A DNA stretch of 14,469 nucleotides, taken from NCBI GenBank assembly GCA_016234425.1, contig JACRCA010000033.1:1-14469 (forward strand). The letters run 5' to 3'. Source of the stretch: Deltaproteobacteria bacterium (GTDB lineage: Bacteria > Desulfobacterota > SM23-61). Made by a program: the position numbers and the translations under genes. Of this stretch, positions 1 through 7,418 are shown piece after piece. Position 1 is the first letter of the stretch; each line of letters opens with the position of its first letter. The notes below the pieces were generated by a model, which saw only the letters and a program-made list of their open reading frames with translations, made no database searches and was not told where the DNA came from.

Positions 1-1
1 A

Positions 2-79
2 AGTAATCGAGGAAGGATTGAGATAAATTACTATTCTCAAGACGAATTGAATCGGATTATCGACCTGCTGCGCAGGTGA
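2..79 (+). CDS. parB: ParB chromosome-partitioning protein, C-terminal fragment
   Basis: Only the last 25 codons are in the window, ending in TGA at 77-79. The readable peptide is RGRIEINYYSQDELNRIIDL followed by LRR. This fits the C-terminal dimerisation end of ParB/Spo0J proteins, which usually finish with a G-K/R-I-x-I-x-Y-Y/F-S-x-x-(E/D)-L-x-R-(I/L) pattern and a short leucine-rich helix. ParB binds parS sites near the origin and works with ParA in chromosome segregation. The call rests on this short tail and on the context: parA-parB followed by a bactofilin gene and atp genes is a familiar order in Desulfobacterota. The 5' part and the CTPase/HTH domains lie upstream of the window and cannot be checked. 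Confidence 0.72.
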   Translation, partial: SNRGRIEINYYSQDELNRIIDLLRR

Positions 80-90
80 GAGGTTTTAGA

Positions 91-97
91 AGGGAGG
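91..97 (+). promoter_or_regulatory. Ribosome binding site that selects the CTG start of the bactofilin gene
   Basis: AGGGAGG lies seven bases before the CTG at 105-107. The only other initiator-like codon upstream of the conserved core is a TTG at 147, which has no purine-rich site in front of it. An in-frame TAG at 99-101 excludes any longer start. The site therefore supports CTG initiation. Confidence 0.6.
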
Positions 98-104
98 ATA
101 GGGT

Positions 105-491
105 CTGAGTAAGAAAAATAAACCGAAAGAAGAAATCAACACCATCTTGGGATGGGGAACGCAGTTCGAAGGCAAACTAACCTTTGAAGGAGCAGTCCGG
201 GTGGATGGAAACTTCATCGGTGAAATCCGCAGCAATGGCACATTGATCATCGGTGAGAAAGCCATTATTCGGGCAGACATTCAGGCCGGGGTGATCCTGA
301 TACATGGAGAAACCCATGGAATGATCAGAGCTAAAACCCGGATTGAAGCGTATTCCCCGGCCAAAATCTATGGCGACATCCACTCCCCAATCTTAGTCTT
401 TGGCGAAGGAGTGATCTTCCAGGGTACTTCGCACATGTCTGGGGAACCAGAAAAGATGGAAGAAGTCGGTGATCCGAACAAAATAAGCTAA
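105..491 (+). CDS. Bactofilin family cytoskeletal protein (polymer-forming)
   Basis: Predicted 128-residue bactofilin (DUF583), a small cytoplasmic protein that polymerises without nucleotide into filaments. Relatives act in cell shape, stalk formation, or in Myxococcus in positioning ParABS complexes. The start INTILGWGTQFEGKLTFEG and the following run of short Gly/Ile/Val repeats (about residues 13-105) are typical of its right-handed beta-helix. A short charged N-terminal tail (SKKNKPKEE) and an acidic C-terminal tail flank the core. I place the start at CTG 105 because of the AGGGAGG site seven bases upstream, the stop codon just above it, and the family-typical residues that a TTG 147 start would remove. 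It sits 25 bases after parB, suggesting co-transcription with the partition genes, and 55 bases before the ATP synthase genes. Which bactofilin subtype it is cannot be told. Confidence 0.87.
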   Translation: MSKKNKPKEEINTILGWGTQFEGKLTFEGAVRVDGNFIGEIRSNGTLIIGEKAIIRADIQAGVILIHGETHGMIRAKTRIEAYSPAKIYGDIHSPILVFGEGVIFQGTSHMSGEPEKMEEVGDPNKIS

Positions 492-546
492 GATAATCCC
501 GAAGAATTTTCATTAATAACTCCACGGGCAAAAGAAAGATGAGTGG

Positions 547-975
547 ATGATGGAGTTAAATTTCACCCTGATTGTTCAATTGGCTATTGTTCTAAGTTTG
601 ATGGTTGTCTTAAGCCAGGTGGTTTTTAAGCCCTTTTTGCATCTCTTGCAGGAAAGGAGAGAGCGAGTTGAGGGGGCTGAAAAAAGGGCTAAAGAGCTGC
701 GGCAAAGAACGGACGAGCTGATCGAGCGTTATCGAGAAGCTATTTCTGCAGCTCAGGCCGAAGGGACAATGATTCGGGAAGAAATCCGCAAAGAGAGTTT
801 GGCAAAAGAAATGGAAATTTTGCAAAAAGCAATGGAGGAAGCCAATCGGATAATCCAGGAGATGAAATTAAAGATCAGTGACGAGGCTATCCCGGCACGA
901 GCTGGCCTCCGGCTTCACGCCCAGAACCTCTCTCGCGAGATTGCCGAAAAAATTCTGGGGAGAAGGCTGCAATGA
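547..975 (+). CDS. atpX: F1Fo ATP synthase subunit b' (first b-type stator subunit)
   Basis: A 142-residue b-type subunit of the Fo peripheral stalk. One membrane helix occupies about residues 5-27, followed by a Lys-Pro-Phe turn (VVFKPFLHLL) and a long charged coiled coil rich in Glu, Arg and Lys to the end. This layout fits b', which pairs with b to tie the F1 head to subunit a. Tandem ATG codons at 547 and 550 leave the exact start open; the upstream purines (GAGTGG) are weak. The gene is first of the cluster and overlaps the next one by ATGA, so the two b-type proteins are probably made in step. The symbol atpX is used in some related genomes; atpF' would be equally valid. Confidence 0.88.
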   Translation: MMELNFTLIVQLAIVLSLMVVLSQVVFKPFLHLLQERRERVEGAEKRAKELRQRTDELIERYREAISAAQAEGTMIREEIRKESLAKEMEILQKAMEEANRIIQEMKLKISDEAIPARAGLRLHAQNLSREIAEKILGRRLQ

Positions 976-1547
976 AAGGACGGCCACTTCGATTCTGCTG
1001 CGGTCTACCCGGAATTCTTTCGCTACCCTTTTCTCCAAACAATCTTTGGGCTGCCGGCGGTAGTGAGGGGATTACTGGGGAGGTCTTCTGGCAATTCGTC
1101 AGCTTTGTTCTTCTGCTCATATTGTTAGGCTTTATTCTAAGAAAGCCGTTGCGGGCATTCCTTATAAGAAGGCGGGAAGAGATTGAAAAATTTCTGGAAC
1201 AGGCTGCCAAAAAAGAGGGAGAATCGCGAACCCAATTTCTGGAATGGGAAAGGAAGCTGAATTCGCTGAGCCAGGAGATCACGGAACTCCGCCAAAAAAT
1301 CTCCCAGGAGAGAGAGTCGGAGCGCCAAAGAATCACGGAGCGAGCCCTGGAAGAAGGCGGCCGGATTAGAGAGCAAGCTCAGGTAGTCGCTGAGCAGGAG
1401 GTAAAGAAGGCGCGGGCCACTCTGAAGAAAGAAATGGTCGACCTTTCCGTCGAACTGGCGGAGAAGCTCCTGAAAGAGGCCACCCAGCCACAGGATCAGG
1501 AGAGGCTGGTTAAGGAATATATCGGAAAAGTGGGGGAGTTTAGATGA
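972..1547 (+). CDS. atpF: F1Fo ATP synthase subunit b
   Basis: A 191-residue b subunit. Residues 1-30 form a basic, moderately hydrophobic leader (starting MKGRPLRFCC and ending near WAAGG). A clear transmembrane helix follows at about 39-57 (FWQFVSFVLLLILLGFIL), then a Lys-Pro turn and a coiled coil full of Glu, Arg, Lys and Gln to the C terminus. The N-terminal extension resembles the cleavable leader found on AtpF of several Desulfobacterota and makes the protein longer than the roughly 156 residues of E. coli b. The start ATG overlaps the b' stop as ATGA and has a good site (GGGGAGAAGG) five bases upstream. The stop overlaps atpH the same way. Role: the second strand of the b/b' peripheral stalk. 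Whether the leader is really cleaved is inference. Confidence 0.9.
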   Translation: MKGRPLRFCCGLPGILSLPFSPNNLWAAGGSEGITGEVFWQFVSFVLLLILLGFILRKPLRAFLIRRREEIEKFLEQAAKKEGESRTQFLEWERKLNSLSQEITELRQKISQERESERQRITERALEEGGRIREQAQVVAEQEVKKARATLKKEMVDLSVELAEKLLKEATQPQDQERLVKEYIGKVGEFR

Positions 1548-2086
1548 TCAGTCTTACTCTGGCCAGAAAATATGCCCGGGCCCTTTTAGATATTGGCCGG
1601 CAAGAGGGAAATTATGAAGTTTTGGGGAAGGATTTGCAGAAAATCGCTGATCTGCTCAAAGAGAACAGGGAGCTCAAGGGTATTCTATTAAGCGCAGCTT
1701 ATCCAGCGGCCACTCGTAAGGCAATTGTTAGGGCGATAGGCCAGCCCCTGGGCTTATCCAAATCAACAGTTGATTTTATTGAATTACTGATCGACCGGGA
1801 GCGGATGGATCATTTTGCCGAAATTGTAAGATCTTACGAGAGCCTGTGCGATGGGATTTGCGGGCGCATACGGGCCACTTTAGTCACGGCTGTAGGACTT
1901 CCTCCCGAGCTGGTTAGGTTGATCAAAGCTCAATTGGAATCTAAGATAGGCAAAGAAGTCGTTCTTTCCGTAGAGGAGAACCCATCATTGATCGGAGGGG
2001 TTTTAACCAGGATCGGCAATGTCATTTATGACGGAAGCCTGAAGACCCAGCTCTTAAGGGTTAAAGAGAGTCTAAGTAAGGAGTGA
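1544..2086 (+). CDS. atpH: F1Fo ATP synthase subunit delta
   Basis: A 180-residue delta (OSCP) subunit, the usual length. It caps the F1 head and binds the C-terminal ends of the b-type subunits. The N-terminal helical domain starts ISLTLARKYARALLDIGRQE, the Y-A-x-A-L-(L/F) signature of the family. The C-terminal part contains VEENPSLIGGVLTRIGNVIY followed by DGSLKTQL, matching the conserved (D/N)PSLIGG-x-x-x-x-x-G-x-x-x-(Y/F)DGS motif. The ATG overlaps the atpF stop as ATGA and is preceded by GGGGGAG at good spacing, so translational coupling is likely. atpA follows within two bases. Confidence 0.96.
   Translation: MISLTLARKYARALLDIGRQEGNYEVLGKDLQKIADLLKENRELKGILLSAAYPAATRKAIVRAIGQPLGLSKSTVDFIELLIDRERMDHFAEIVRSYESLCDGICGRIRATLVTAVGLPPELVRLIKAQLESKIGKEVVLSVEENPSLIGGVLTRIGNVIYDGSLKTQLLRVKESLSKE
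2078..2083 (+). promoter_or_regulatory. Ribosome binding site that sets the atpA start
   Basis: AAGGAG, five bases before ATG 2089. It overlaps an alternative GTG at 2083-2085, which would add two residues but has no usable site of its own. This favours the ATG. Confidence 0.6.
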
Positions 2087-2088
2087 AT

Positions 2089-3606
2089 ATGGCAGTACAG
2101 ATTAGGGCCGATGAGATAAGCGAAATCATCCGAAATCAAATCCAGGGATTCAGCCGCCAGTTGGACGTAGCTGAGACAGGGGTGATCCTTTCTGTGGGGG
2201 ATGGTATCGCCCGAATTTATGGACTGGAAAATGTCATGGCCGGGGAGCTGTTGGAATTTCCCCATGGGGTTTTTGGAATTGCCTTAAACTTAGAACAGGA
2301 TAACGTCGGGGCGGTGCTTTTTGGTGAAGACACCTTAATTCGGGAGAGGGATATAGTCAAAAGGACAAACCGCATCGCCCAGGTTCCCGTGGGCGAGGAG
2401 CTCGTCGGGAGGGTGGTGAACTCCTTGGGGCAGCCCCTCGATGAGGGCCCGCCTATTGAAGCCAAACAGTTTCGAAATATCGAGCAGAAGGCTCCAGGAA
2501 TTGTGGCTCGATTGCCAGTGAAGGAGCCAATACAGACTGGTCTGAAGGCTATCGATTCCATGATCCCCATCGGGCGCGGCCAGCGCGAGCTAATCATCGG
2601 TGATCGGGGAACGGGCAAAACGGCCATTGCTGTGGACACGATCATCAATCAGAAAGGAGCTGGAGTCTATTGTTTTTACATCGCCATCGGCCAGAAGCGC
2701 TCCACCGTAGCTCGAATCGTGGACATTTTTAGAAAATATGGGGCTATGGAATATACCACGATCGTCGCGGCCACGGCCTCAGACCCCGCTCCCTTGCAGT
2801 ACATCGCTCCTTATTGCGGATGTGCTATGGGAGAATATTTCAGGGATACTGGAAGGCACGCCTTATGCATTTATGACGACTTATCTAAGCATGCTCAGGC
2901 ATATCGGCAGCTCTCCCTCCTTCTTCGTCGTCCTCCTGGGCGCGAGGCTTATCCTGGCGATATCTTTTACCTTCACTCCCGTCTCCTGGAGAGGGCCGCC
3001 AAATTGAACGACGAGCTGGGCGGAGGGTCCCTAACTGCCTTGCCGATCATCGAAACTCAGGCAGGAGACGTATCGGGCTACATCCCCACGAATGTAATCT
3101 CCATCACGGATGGGCAGATTTATTTAGAGCCGGAACTTTTCTATTCCGGAGTGCGCCCGGCCATCAACGTGGGAATTTCTGTCTCCCGGGTAGGGGGCCA
3201 TGCCCAGGTCCGGGCGATGAGACAGATTGCCGGAAGCCTGCGGTTAGATTTGGCTCAATATCGGGAGATGGCTGCTTTTGCCCAGTTCGGCAGCGATTTA
3301 GACAAGGCGACCCAGGCCCAACTGGCCAGGGGAAGCCGCTTGGTGGAGATCCTCAAACAACCCCAATACAAGCCCCTCCCGGTAGAGAAACAGATTCTGA
3401 TCATATTTGCTGGCACGAACGGTTACCTGGATGTTTTCTCTGAGAATGTACTTCAAAGATACGAAGAGGAACTCTACAATTTCGTGGAAAGCCAGCATCC
3501 AGAAGTTTTCGGAGAAATCCGCCAAAAGAAGGCCCTGGATACAGACCTGGAAAAGAGGGTCAAAAACCTGTTGGAAGAGTTCAAGGGCAGGTTTAAGGGG
3601 GAGTAA
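2089..3606 (+). CDS. atpA: F1Fo ATP synthase subunit alpha
   Basis: A 505-residue alpha subunit, full length for the family. It forms the non-catalytic nucleotide sites of the F1 hexamer and supplies an arginine to the catalytic sites. Visible parts are the N-terminal beta-barrel (about residues 25-95), the P-loop at 171-178, the DDLSKHAQAYRQLSLLLRRP Walker B region, and ISVSRVGGHAQVRAMRQIAG with the catalytic-site arginine (S-V-S-R). The P-loop reads GDRGTGKT, whereas nearly all alpha subunits I know have GDRQTGKT, so the usual Gln is Gly here. The start is ATG 2089, behind AAGGAG; a GTG six bases upstream is less likely. It follows atpH by two bases and is part of the atp operon. Confidence 0.97.
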   Translation: MAVQIRADEISEIIRNQIQGFSRQLDVAETGVILSVGDGIARIYGLENVMAGELLEFPHGVFGIALNLEQDNVGAVLFGEDTLIRERDIVKRTNRIAQVPVGEELVGRVVNSLGQPLDEGPPIEAKQFRNIEQKAPGIVARLPVKEPIQTGLKAIDSMIPIGRGQRELIIGDRGTGKTAIAVDTIINQKGAGVYCFYIAIGQKRSTVARIVDIFRKYGAMEYTTIVAATASDPAPLQYIAPYCGCAMGEYFRDTGRHALCIYDDLSKHAQAYRQLSLLLRRPPGREAYPGDIFYLHSRLLERAAKLNDELGGGSLTALPIIETQAGDVSGYIPTNVISITDGQIYLEPELFYSGVRPAINVGISVSRVGGHAQVRAMRQIAGSLRLDLAQYREMAAFAQFGSDLDKATQAQLARGSRLVEILKQPQYKPLPVEKQILIIFAGTNGYLDVFSENVLQRYEEELYNFVESQHPEVFGEIRQKKALDTDLEKRVKNLLEEFKGRFKGE

Positions 3607-3612
3607 GTAGGC

Positions 3613-4527
3613 ATGGCCAAGGCAAGCCTGCGGGCCATTCGGAAGCGGATTGCCAGCGTTCGGTCCACTCAGCAGATCACCAGAGCCATGAAGATGGTGG
3701 CGGCGGCCAAACTCCGACGGGCCCAAGAGAGCATCTTGGCTACCCGACCCTACGCCAGCAAGATGCTCGAAGTCCTCAATAGCCTGGCCACGAGAACCTC
3801 TCCCGAAGCGCATCCCCTGTTAGCCCGGCGAGAACCTAAAAGAGTTGAAGTGGTTATTTTCACTTCGGACCGCGGTCTCTGCGGAGCTTTCAATATGAAC
3901 ATTGTCCAGAGAGCCGAACAGTTCATGAAGGAAGAGAAAGCCAAGACCGAAGAGTTAGCCCTCTCCTCCATCGGGCGGAAGGGCCGGGATTACTTTCGCA
4001 AAAGGAAGGTAAGCATCCGGCGGGAGTATATCAACCTATTTGGAAAAGTGGATTATCTGCTAGCCTCGCGCATTGGCCAGGAATTGGTGCAGGTCTACAG
4101 CGAGAAGCGGGTGGACGGAATCTACCTGCTATACACCGAGTTTCGTTCGGCGGTTCAGCAGCGGGTAGTTTTGAAGAAAATTCTGCCAGTAGAACCCAGG
4201 GCTATTTTACAGGAGCAAGAAAGAGCAGCTCCAACTGGGCATCCGTCCGTAAAAGGCGGACCAGGGGCGGTGGAATATATCTATGAGCCATCAGAAAAGG
4301 AGATCTTAGAAAAGCTTCTCCCCATGTACGTGGAGGTTCAGGTCTACCAAGCCCTTTTGGAATCTGTAGCCTCTGAGTACGGCGCTAGGATGACGGCCAT
4401 GGAGAATGCCACGAAAAATGCTGCCGAGATGATCGAGAAGCTGACGCTGGTTTACAATAAAGCTCGGCAGGCGGCCATCACCAAAGAGTTGATTGAGATC
4501 GTCAGCGGGGCCGAGGCGCTAAAATAA
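3613..4527 (+). CDS. atpG: F1Fo ATP synthase subunit gamma
   Basis: A 304-residue gamma subunit, the central rotating shaft of F1. The N-terminal helix contains RIASVRSTQQITRAMKMVAA with KLRRAQ, the classic family start. FTSDRGLCGAFN matches the conserved (S/T)D(R/K)GLCG(A/G)(F/Y)N segment, and the C-terminal helix carries ARMTAMENATKNAAEMIEKL followed by YNKARQAAITKE, the conserved shaft end. It is a little longer than the roughly 287 residues of E. coli gamma. The extra length lies around residues 198-220, a Pro/Gly-rich surface stretch (APTGHPSVKGGPGAVEYIY) in a region known to vary. The start is ATG 3613, behind GGGGGAG at the atpA end. After this gene an 83-base gap breaks the otherwise tight operon. 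Confidence 0.96.
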   Translation: MAKASLRAIRKRIASVRSTQQITRAMKMVAAAKLRRAQESILATRPYASKMLEVLNSLATRTSPEAHPLLARREPKRVEVVIFTSDRGLCGAFNMNIVQRAEQFMKEEKAKTEELALSSIGRKGRDYFRKRKVSIRREYINLFGKVDYLLASRIGQELVQVYSEKRVDGIYLLYTEFRSAVQQRVVLKKILPVEPRAILQEQERAAPTGHPSVKGGPGAVEYIYEPSEKEILEKLLPMYVEVQVYQALLESVASEYGARMTAMENATKNAAEMIEKLTLVYNKARQAAITKELIEIVSGAEALK

Positions 4528-4535
4528 AAAGGATA

Positions 4536-4585
4536 TTCACCGCAGAGCGCGCGGAGAACGCGGTCTGGGCGTTCTCTATGGTGAA
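4536..4585 (+). repeat. Imperfect inverted repeat between atpG and atpD
   Basis: The 83-base atpG-atpD spacer holds an inner stem GAGAACGC (4554-4561) / GCGTTCTC (4569-4576) with a seven-base loop, and outer arms TTCACC (4536-4541) / GGTGAA (4580-4585). The left side, CACCGCAGAGCGCGCGGAGA, resembles the CGCAGAG-type dispersed intergenic repeats I associate with Desulfobacterota genomes; that link is from memory and unverified. There is no T-tract after the stem, so it is not an intrinsic terminator. It could tune the mRNA or be a repeat remnant. Confidence 0.55.
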
Positions 4586-4610
4586 GGAAAAGGAGTTTTA
4601 GGAGGGAAAA

Positions 4611-6026
4611 GTGATTCAAGTGGGAAGGGTTGCCCAGGTCATAGGACCGGTAGTGGATGTGGAATTCAGCGATGGGGAGCTGCCCCCCATTTATGGCGCA
4701 CTCAAGATTACCAACCCCCGCATCGATGAACGGGAAGAAAATTTAGTAGTGGAAGTAGCCCAGCACCTGGGCGATGAAATCGTTCGTTGCGTGGCCATGG
4801 ATACGACAGATGGAGTGGTTCGGGGCATGAAAGCGACCTATTACGGGGAGCAGATCACGATGCCCGTTGGTCGTGAGACCTTAGGCCGGATCTTAAACGT
4901 CGTGGGAAATCCTGTGGATGAATTGGGTCCAGTTGTGACAAAACTGCGTTACCCCATCCACCGCCCCGCCCCCCCCTTAGCGGAACAATCCACCACCATG
5001 GAGCCCTTTGAGACCGGAATCAAAGTGATTGACCTTTTGGCCCCCTACCTGAAGGGCGGAAAGATCGGACTGTTCGGGGGAGCTGGGGTCGGCAAGACAG
5101 TGATCATCATGGAATTAATCCATAACGTGGCCATGGAACATGGGGGTTTTTCAGTCTTTGGCGGGGTGGGAGAACGCACCCGTGAGGGAAATGACCTCTG
5201 GCTGGAGATGAAACAATCAAAGGTCTTGGAGAAGGCCGCCCTGATTTATGGTCAGATGACTGAACCCCCGGGGGCGCGGGCGAGGGTGGGTCTTTCCGCC
5301 TTAACCGCGGCCGAATACTTCCGGGATGAGGAAGGACAAGACGTTCTATTGTTCATCGATAACATCTTTCGTTTTACCCAAGCTGGCTCAGAGGTCTCGG
5401 CTCTTTTAGGCAGAATGCCTTCAGCCGTTGGCTACCAGCCCACTTTAGCTACAGAGATGGGGGAACTGCAGGAGCGAATCACTTCTACTAAACGGGGCTC
5501 AATAACCTCGGTGCAGGCCATCTATGTTCCGGCTGATGACCTGACTGACCCTGCTCCGGCGACCACCTTTGCCCATTTGGACGCCACCACGGTTCTTTCT
5601 CGGCAGATTGCGGAGCTGGGCATTTACCCCGCTGTGGACCCACTGGATTCCACCTCCCGAATCCTTGACCCGTTGATTGTTGGGGAGGAGCATTATCAAG
5701 TAGCCCGAAAGGTGCAATTTATTCTCCAGAAGTACAAAGATCTTCAAGATATTATCGCTATTTTGGGGATGGATGAGCTTTCTGATGAGGATAAACTGAT
5801 CGTTTCCCGGGCGCGGAAGATTCAGCGGTTCCTTTCCCAGCCTTTCTTTGTTGCCCAGGAGTTTACCGGGACGCCAGGGGTCTATGTGAAGATCAAAGAT
5901 ACGGTTCGAGGATTCAAGGAACTTGTGGAAGGAAAATACGATCATCTTCCAGAACAAGCTTTTTACATGGTGGGAACAATTGCAGATGTGGCAGCCAAGG
6001 CCAAACGCTTAGGGGCCATGACCTGA
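4611..6026 (+). CDS. atpD: F1Fo ATP synthase subunit beta (catalytic)
   Basis: A 471-residue beta subunit that carries the catalytic sites for ATP synthesis and hydrolysis. The N-terminal barrel begins IQVGRVAQVIGPVVDVEFSD, and the P-loop GGAGVGKT lies at 156-163. GGVGERTREGNDLW contains the catalytic Glu (about residue 188), LLFIDNIFRFTQAGSEVSAL is the Walker B region, and GMDELSDEDKL is the C-terminal DELSEED-type loop that contacts gamma and epsilon. All key residues look normal. The start is GTG 4611 behind TAGGAGGG; translation from it gives the exact family N terminus. It is separated from atpG by a spacer with an inverted repeat and from atpC by 15 bases. Confidence 0.98.
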   Translation: MIQVGRVAQVIGPVVDVEFSDGELPPIYGALKITNPRIDEREENLVVEVAQHLGDEIVRCVAMDTTDGVVRGMKATYYGEQITMPVGRETLGRILNVVGNPVDELGPVVTKLRYPIHRPAPPLAEQSTTMEPFETGIKVIDLLAPYLKGGKIGLFGGAGVGKTVIIMELIHNVAMEHGGFSVFGGVGERTREGNDLWLEMKQSKVLEKAALIYGQMTEPPGARARVGLSALTAAEYFRDEEGQDVLLFIDNIFRFTQAGSEVSALLGRMPSAVGYQPTLATEMGELQERITSTKRGSITSVQAIYVPADDLTDPAPATTFAHLDATTVLSRQIAELGIYPAVDPLDSTSRILDPLIVGEEHYQVARKVQFILQKYKDLQDIIAILGMDELSDEDKLIVSRARKIQRFLSQPFFVAQEFTGTPGVYVKIKDTVRGFKELVEGKYDHLPEQAFYMVGTIADVAAKAKRLGAMT

Positions 6027-6041
6027 AAAGGGTGTGGTTAA

Positions 6042-6458
6042 TTGGAAAAGACATTCCTCTTAGAAATCGTTACTCCTTATGGTTTAGTAGTCAATTCGAA
6101 AGTTGAGGAGGATTATATCCCGGGGAGCGAAGGAGATTTTGGAGTTCTTCCGGGCCACGCCCCTTTTCTTACTTCTTTGCGAATCGGAGAATTACACTAC
6201 AGGCGGGGAATAGAAGTTCATTTTCTGGCCCTCAACCGCGGTTTTGCTGAGGTCACCCCGACCAGAACGACTATCTTGGCGGATACGACAGAGCCAGCGG
6301 AAGAGATCGATATTGGGCGGGCAGAGTCAGCCAAAGCCAGGGCAGAAGAGCGTCTAAAATCTCTTTCCAAATATGACCCCGCGTATCAACAGGAAATAGA
6401 GGCTCTGGAAAGGGCCAAGGTAAGGATGCGGGTGGCGGAGAAAGCCCCGCGGGAATAG
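6042..6458 (+). CDS. atpC: F1Fo ATP synthase subunit epsilon
   Basis: A 138-residue epsilon subunit, the usual length. It sits on the central shaft and commonly inhibits ATP hydrolysis. The N-terminal beta-sandwich starts KTFLLEIVTPYGLVV and contains GSEGDFGVLPGHAPFLTSLR, the conserved signature. The C-terminal part (about residues 88-135) is two Ala/Glu/Lys/Arg-rich helices. The start must be TTG 6042: an in-frame TAA lies immediately before it at 6039-6041, and no later start keeps the conserved N terminus. The ribosome site is modest (AAGGG about ten bases upstream). This is the last atp gene; the next gene follows after 14 bases. Confidence 0.96.
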   Translation: MEKTFLLEIVTPYGLVVNSKVEEDYIPGSEGDFGVLPGHAPFLTSLRIGELHYRRGIEVHFLALNRGFAEVTPTRTTILADTTEPAEEIDIGRAESAKARAEERLKSLSKYDPAYQQEIEALERAKVRMRVAEKAPRE

Positions 6459-6472
6459 ATTTCCCCAAGCGC

Positions 6473-7411
6473 ATGAGGAGAATCTGCCAGATAGGTTTGG
6501 CCCTTGGGGGCGGTGGGGCCAAGGGGTTAGCCCACTTGGGTGTTCTTTGCACGCTTGAGCGAGAAGGGATTCCTATTGACTTGATAGCCGGGACATCCAT
6601 GGGTGCATTGGTGGGCAGCGTGTATGCCCGGTGGCCGAAAGGCGAGTTCGTGGTCGGTCGATTCCGCCGGTACTTAGAAAGCAAAGAATTTAAAAAGACC
6701 TATCCCGAATTCCTGCACGTCCCCAATCACGAAGAATTGCCGACGTTCGAGGGAATCTTCCAACGCTTCGCCAGCTTCATTAAAAAGGGAATTTTTTATA
6801 GTCAATCCTTGACAAAAAGGGCCCCTATTTCGGAGCAGAATTTTGCCCAGAATATCGATTTCTTGCTGGATGATGTAGAAATCCAGCAGACCCAAATCCC
6901 TCTAGCTATTATTGCCCTGGACTTGAAATCCGCCGAGGAAGTGGTTATCAGGCAAGGGTCTTTGAGAAAGGCCGTTAGGGCCAGTTGCGCAATCCCGGGT
7001 ATTTTACCGCCTGTAAAAATTGGCGAGCGGGAGCTGGTGGATGGGGGTTGGATCGACCGGGTTCCCGTTCGGCCTGCCAGAGAAATGGGAGCGGACCTTG
7101 TGATGGCGGTCGATGTTGCCGAAGTGCTAGATGAGACAGAAGAGTATGACACCGGGTTGGGCATTTTTCTACGAACGAACGATATCAGCCGCTTGGCCTT
7201 AAGCCGAATGCAGCTTAAGGAAGCGGACATAGTGATCAACCCAGAGGTCTCCGGGGTCCATTGGTCTGACTTTGGACATTTGGATGAATGCCTGCATGCC
7301 GGTGAGCAAGCCACTCGAGAAAAGTTGGGCGCAATTAAAAGTCTAATGAAGAAGAAAAAATTGAAAAAAATCTTCTCCTTTCCCTTTGGCCGCGCCTTTT
7401 CCTCTCCATAG
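6473..7411 (+). CDS. Patatin-like phospholipase (RssA/YlbK-type)
   Basis: A 312-residue patatin-family lipid acyl hydrolase, probably cytoplasmic or membrane-associated. The oxyanion-hole motif GGGGAKGLAHLGVL is at residues 12-25, the nucleophile elbow GTSMG with Ser42 at 40-44, and the dyad aspartate in VDGGW at Asp190. All catalytic elements are therefore intact. RASCAIPGILPPV is a further family-typical segment. No signal peptide or membrane helix is seen, which matches the bacterial RssA-like group rather than the outer-membrane PlpD type. The C terminus is very Lys-rich (KSLMKKKKLKKIFSF), a possible membrane-surface contact. It starts 14 bases after atpC without a clear ribosome site, so coupling to atpC translation is plausible. 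The natural substrate is unknown. Confidence 0.92.
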   Translation: MRRICQIGLALGGGGAKGLAHLGVLCTLEREGIPIDLIAGTSMGALVGSVYARWPKGEFVVGRFRRYLESKEFKKTYPEFLHVPNHEELPTFEGIFQRFASFIKKGIFYSQSLTKRAPISEQNFAQNIDFLLDDVEIQQTQIPLAIIALDLKSAEEVVIRQGSLRKAVRASCAIPGILPPVKIGERELVDGGWIDRVPVRPAREMGADLVMAVDVAEVLDETEEYDTGLGIFLRTNDISRLALSRMQLKEADIVINPEVSGVHWSDFGHLDECLHAGEQATREKLGAIKSLMKKKKLKKIFSFPFGRAFSSP

Positions 7412-7418
7412 CTCAAGG

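Noticed and set aside
887..1336. A 149-codon open frame on the reverse strand over the b'/b genes
   Set aside because: It is antisense to two clearly identified atp genes, has an unstructured composition and no ribosome site; it is a shadow of the + strand coding.
2217..2648. Long reverse-strand open frame inside atpA
   Set aside because: Antisense to the conserved alpha-subunit core; no recognisable protein features.
7386..7418. TTG start for rluD 33 bases upstream of ATG 7419
   Set aside because: It overlaps the patatin gene, and the added residues are not part of the S4 domain.
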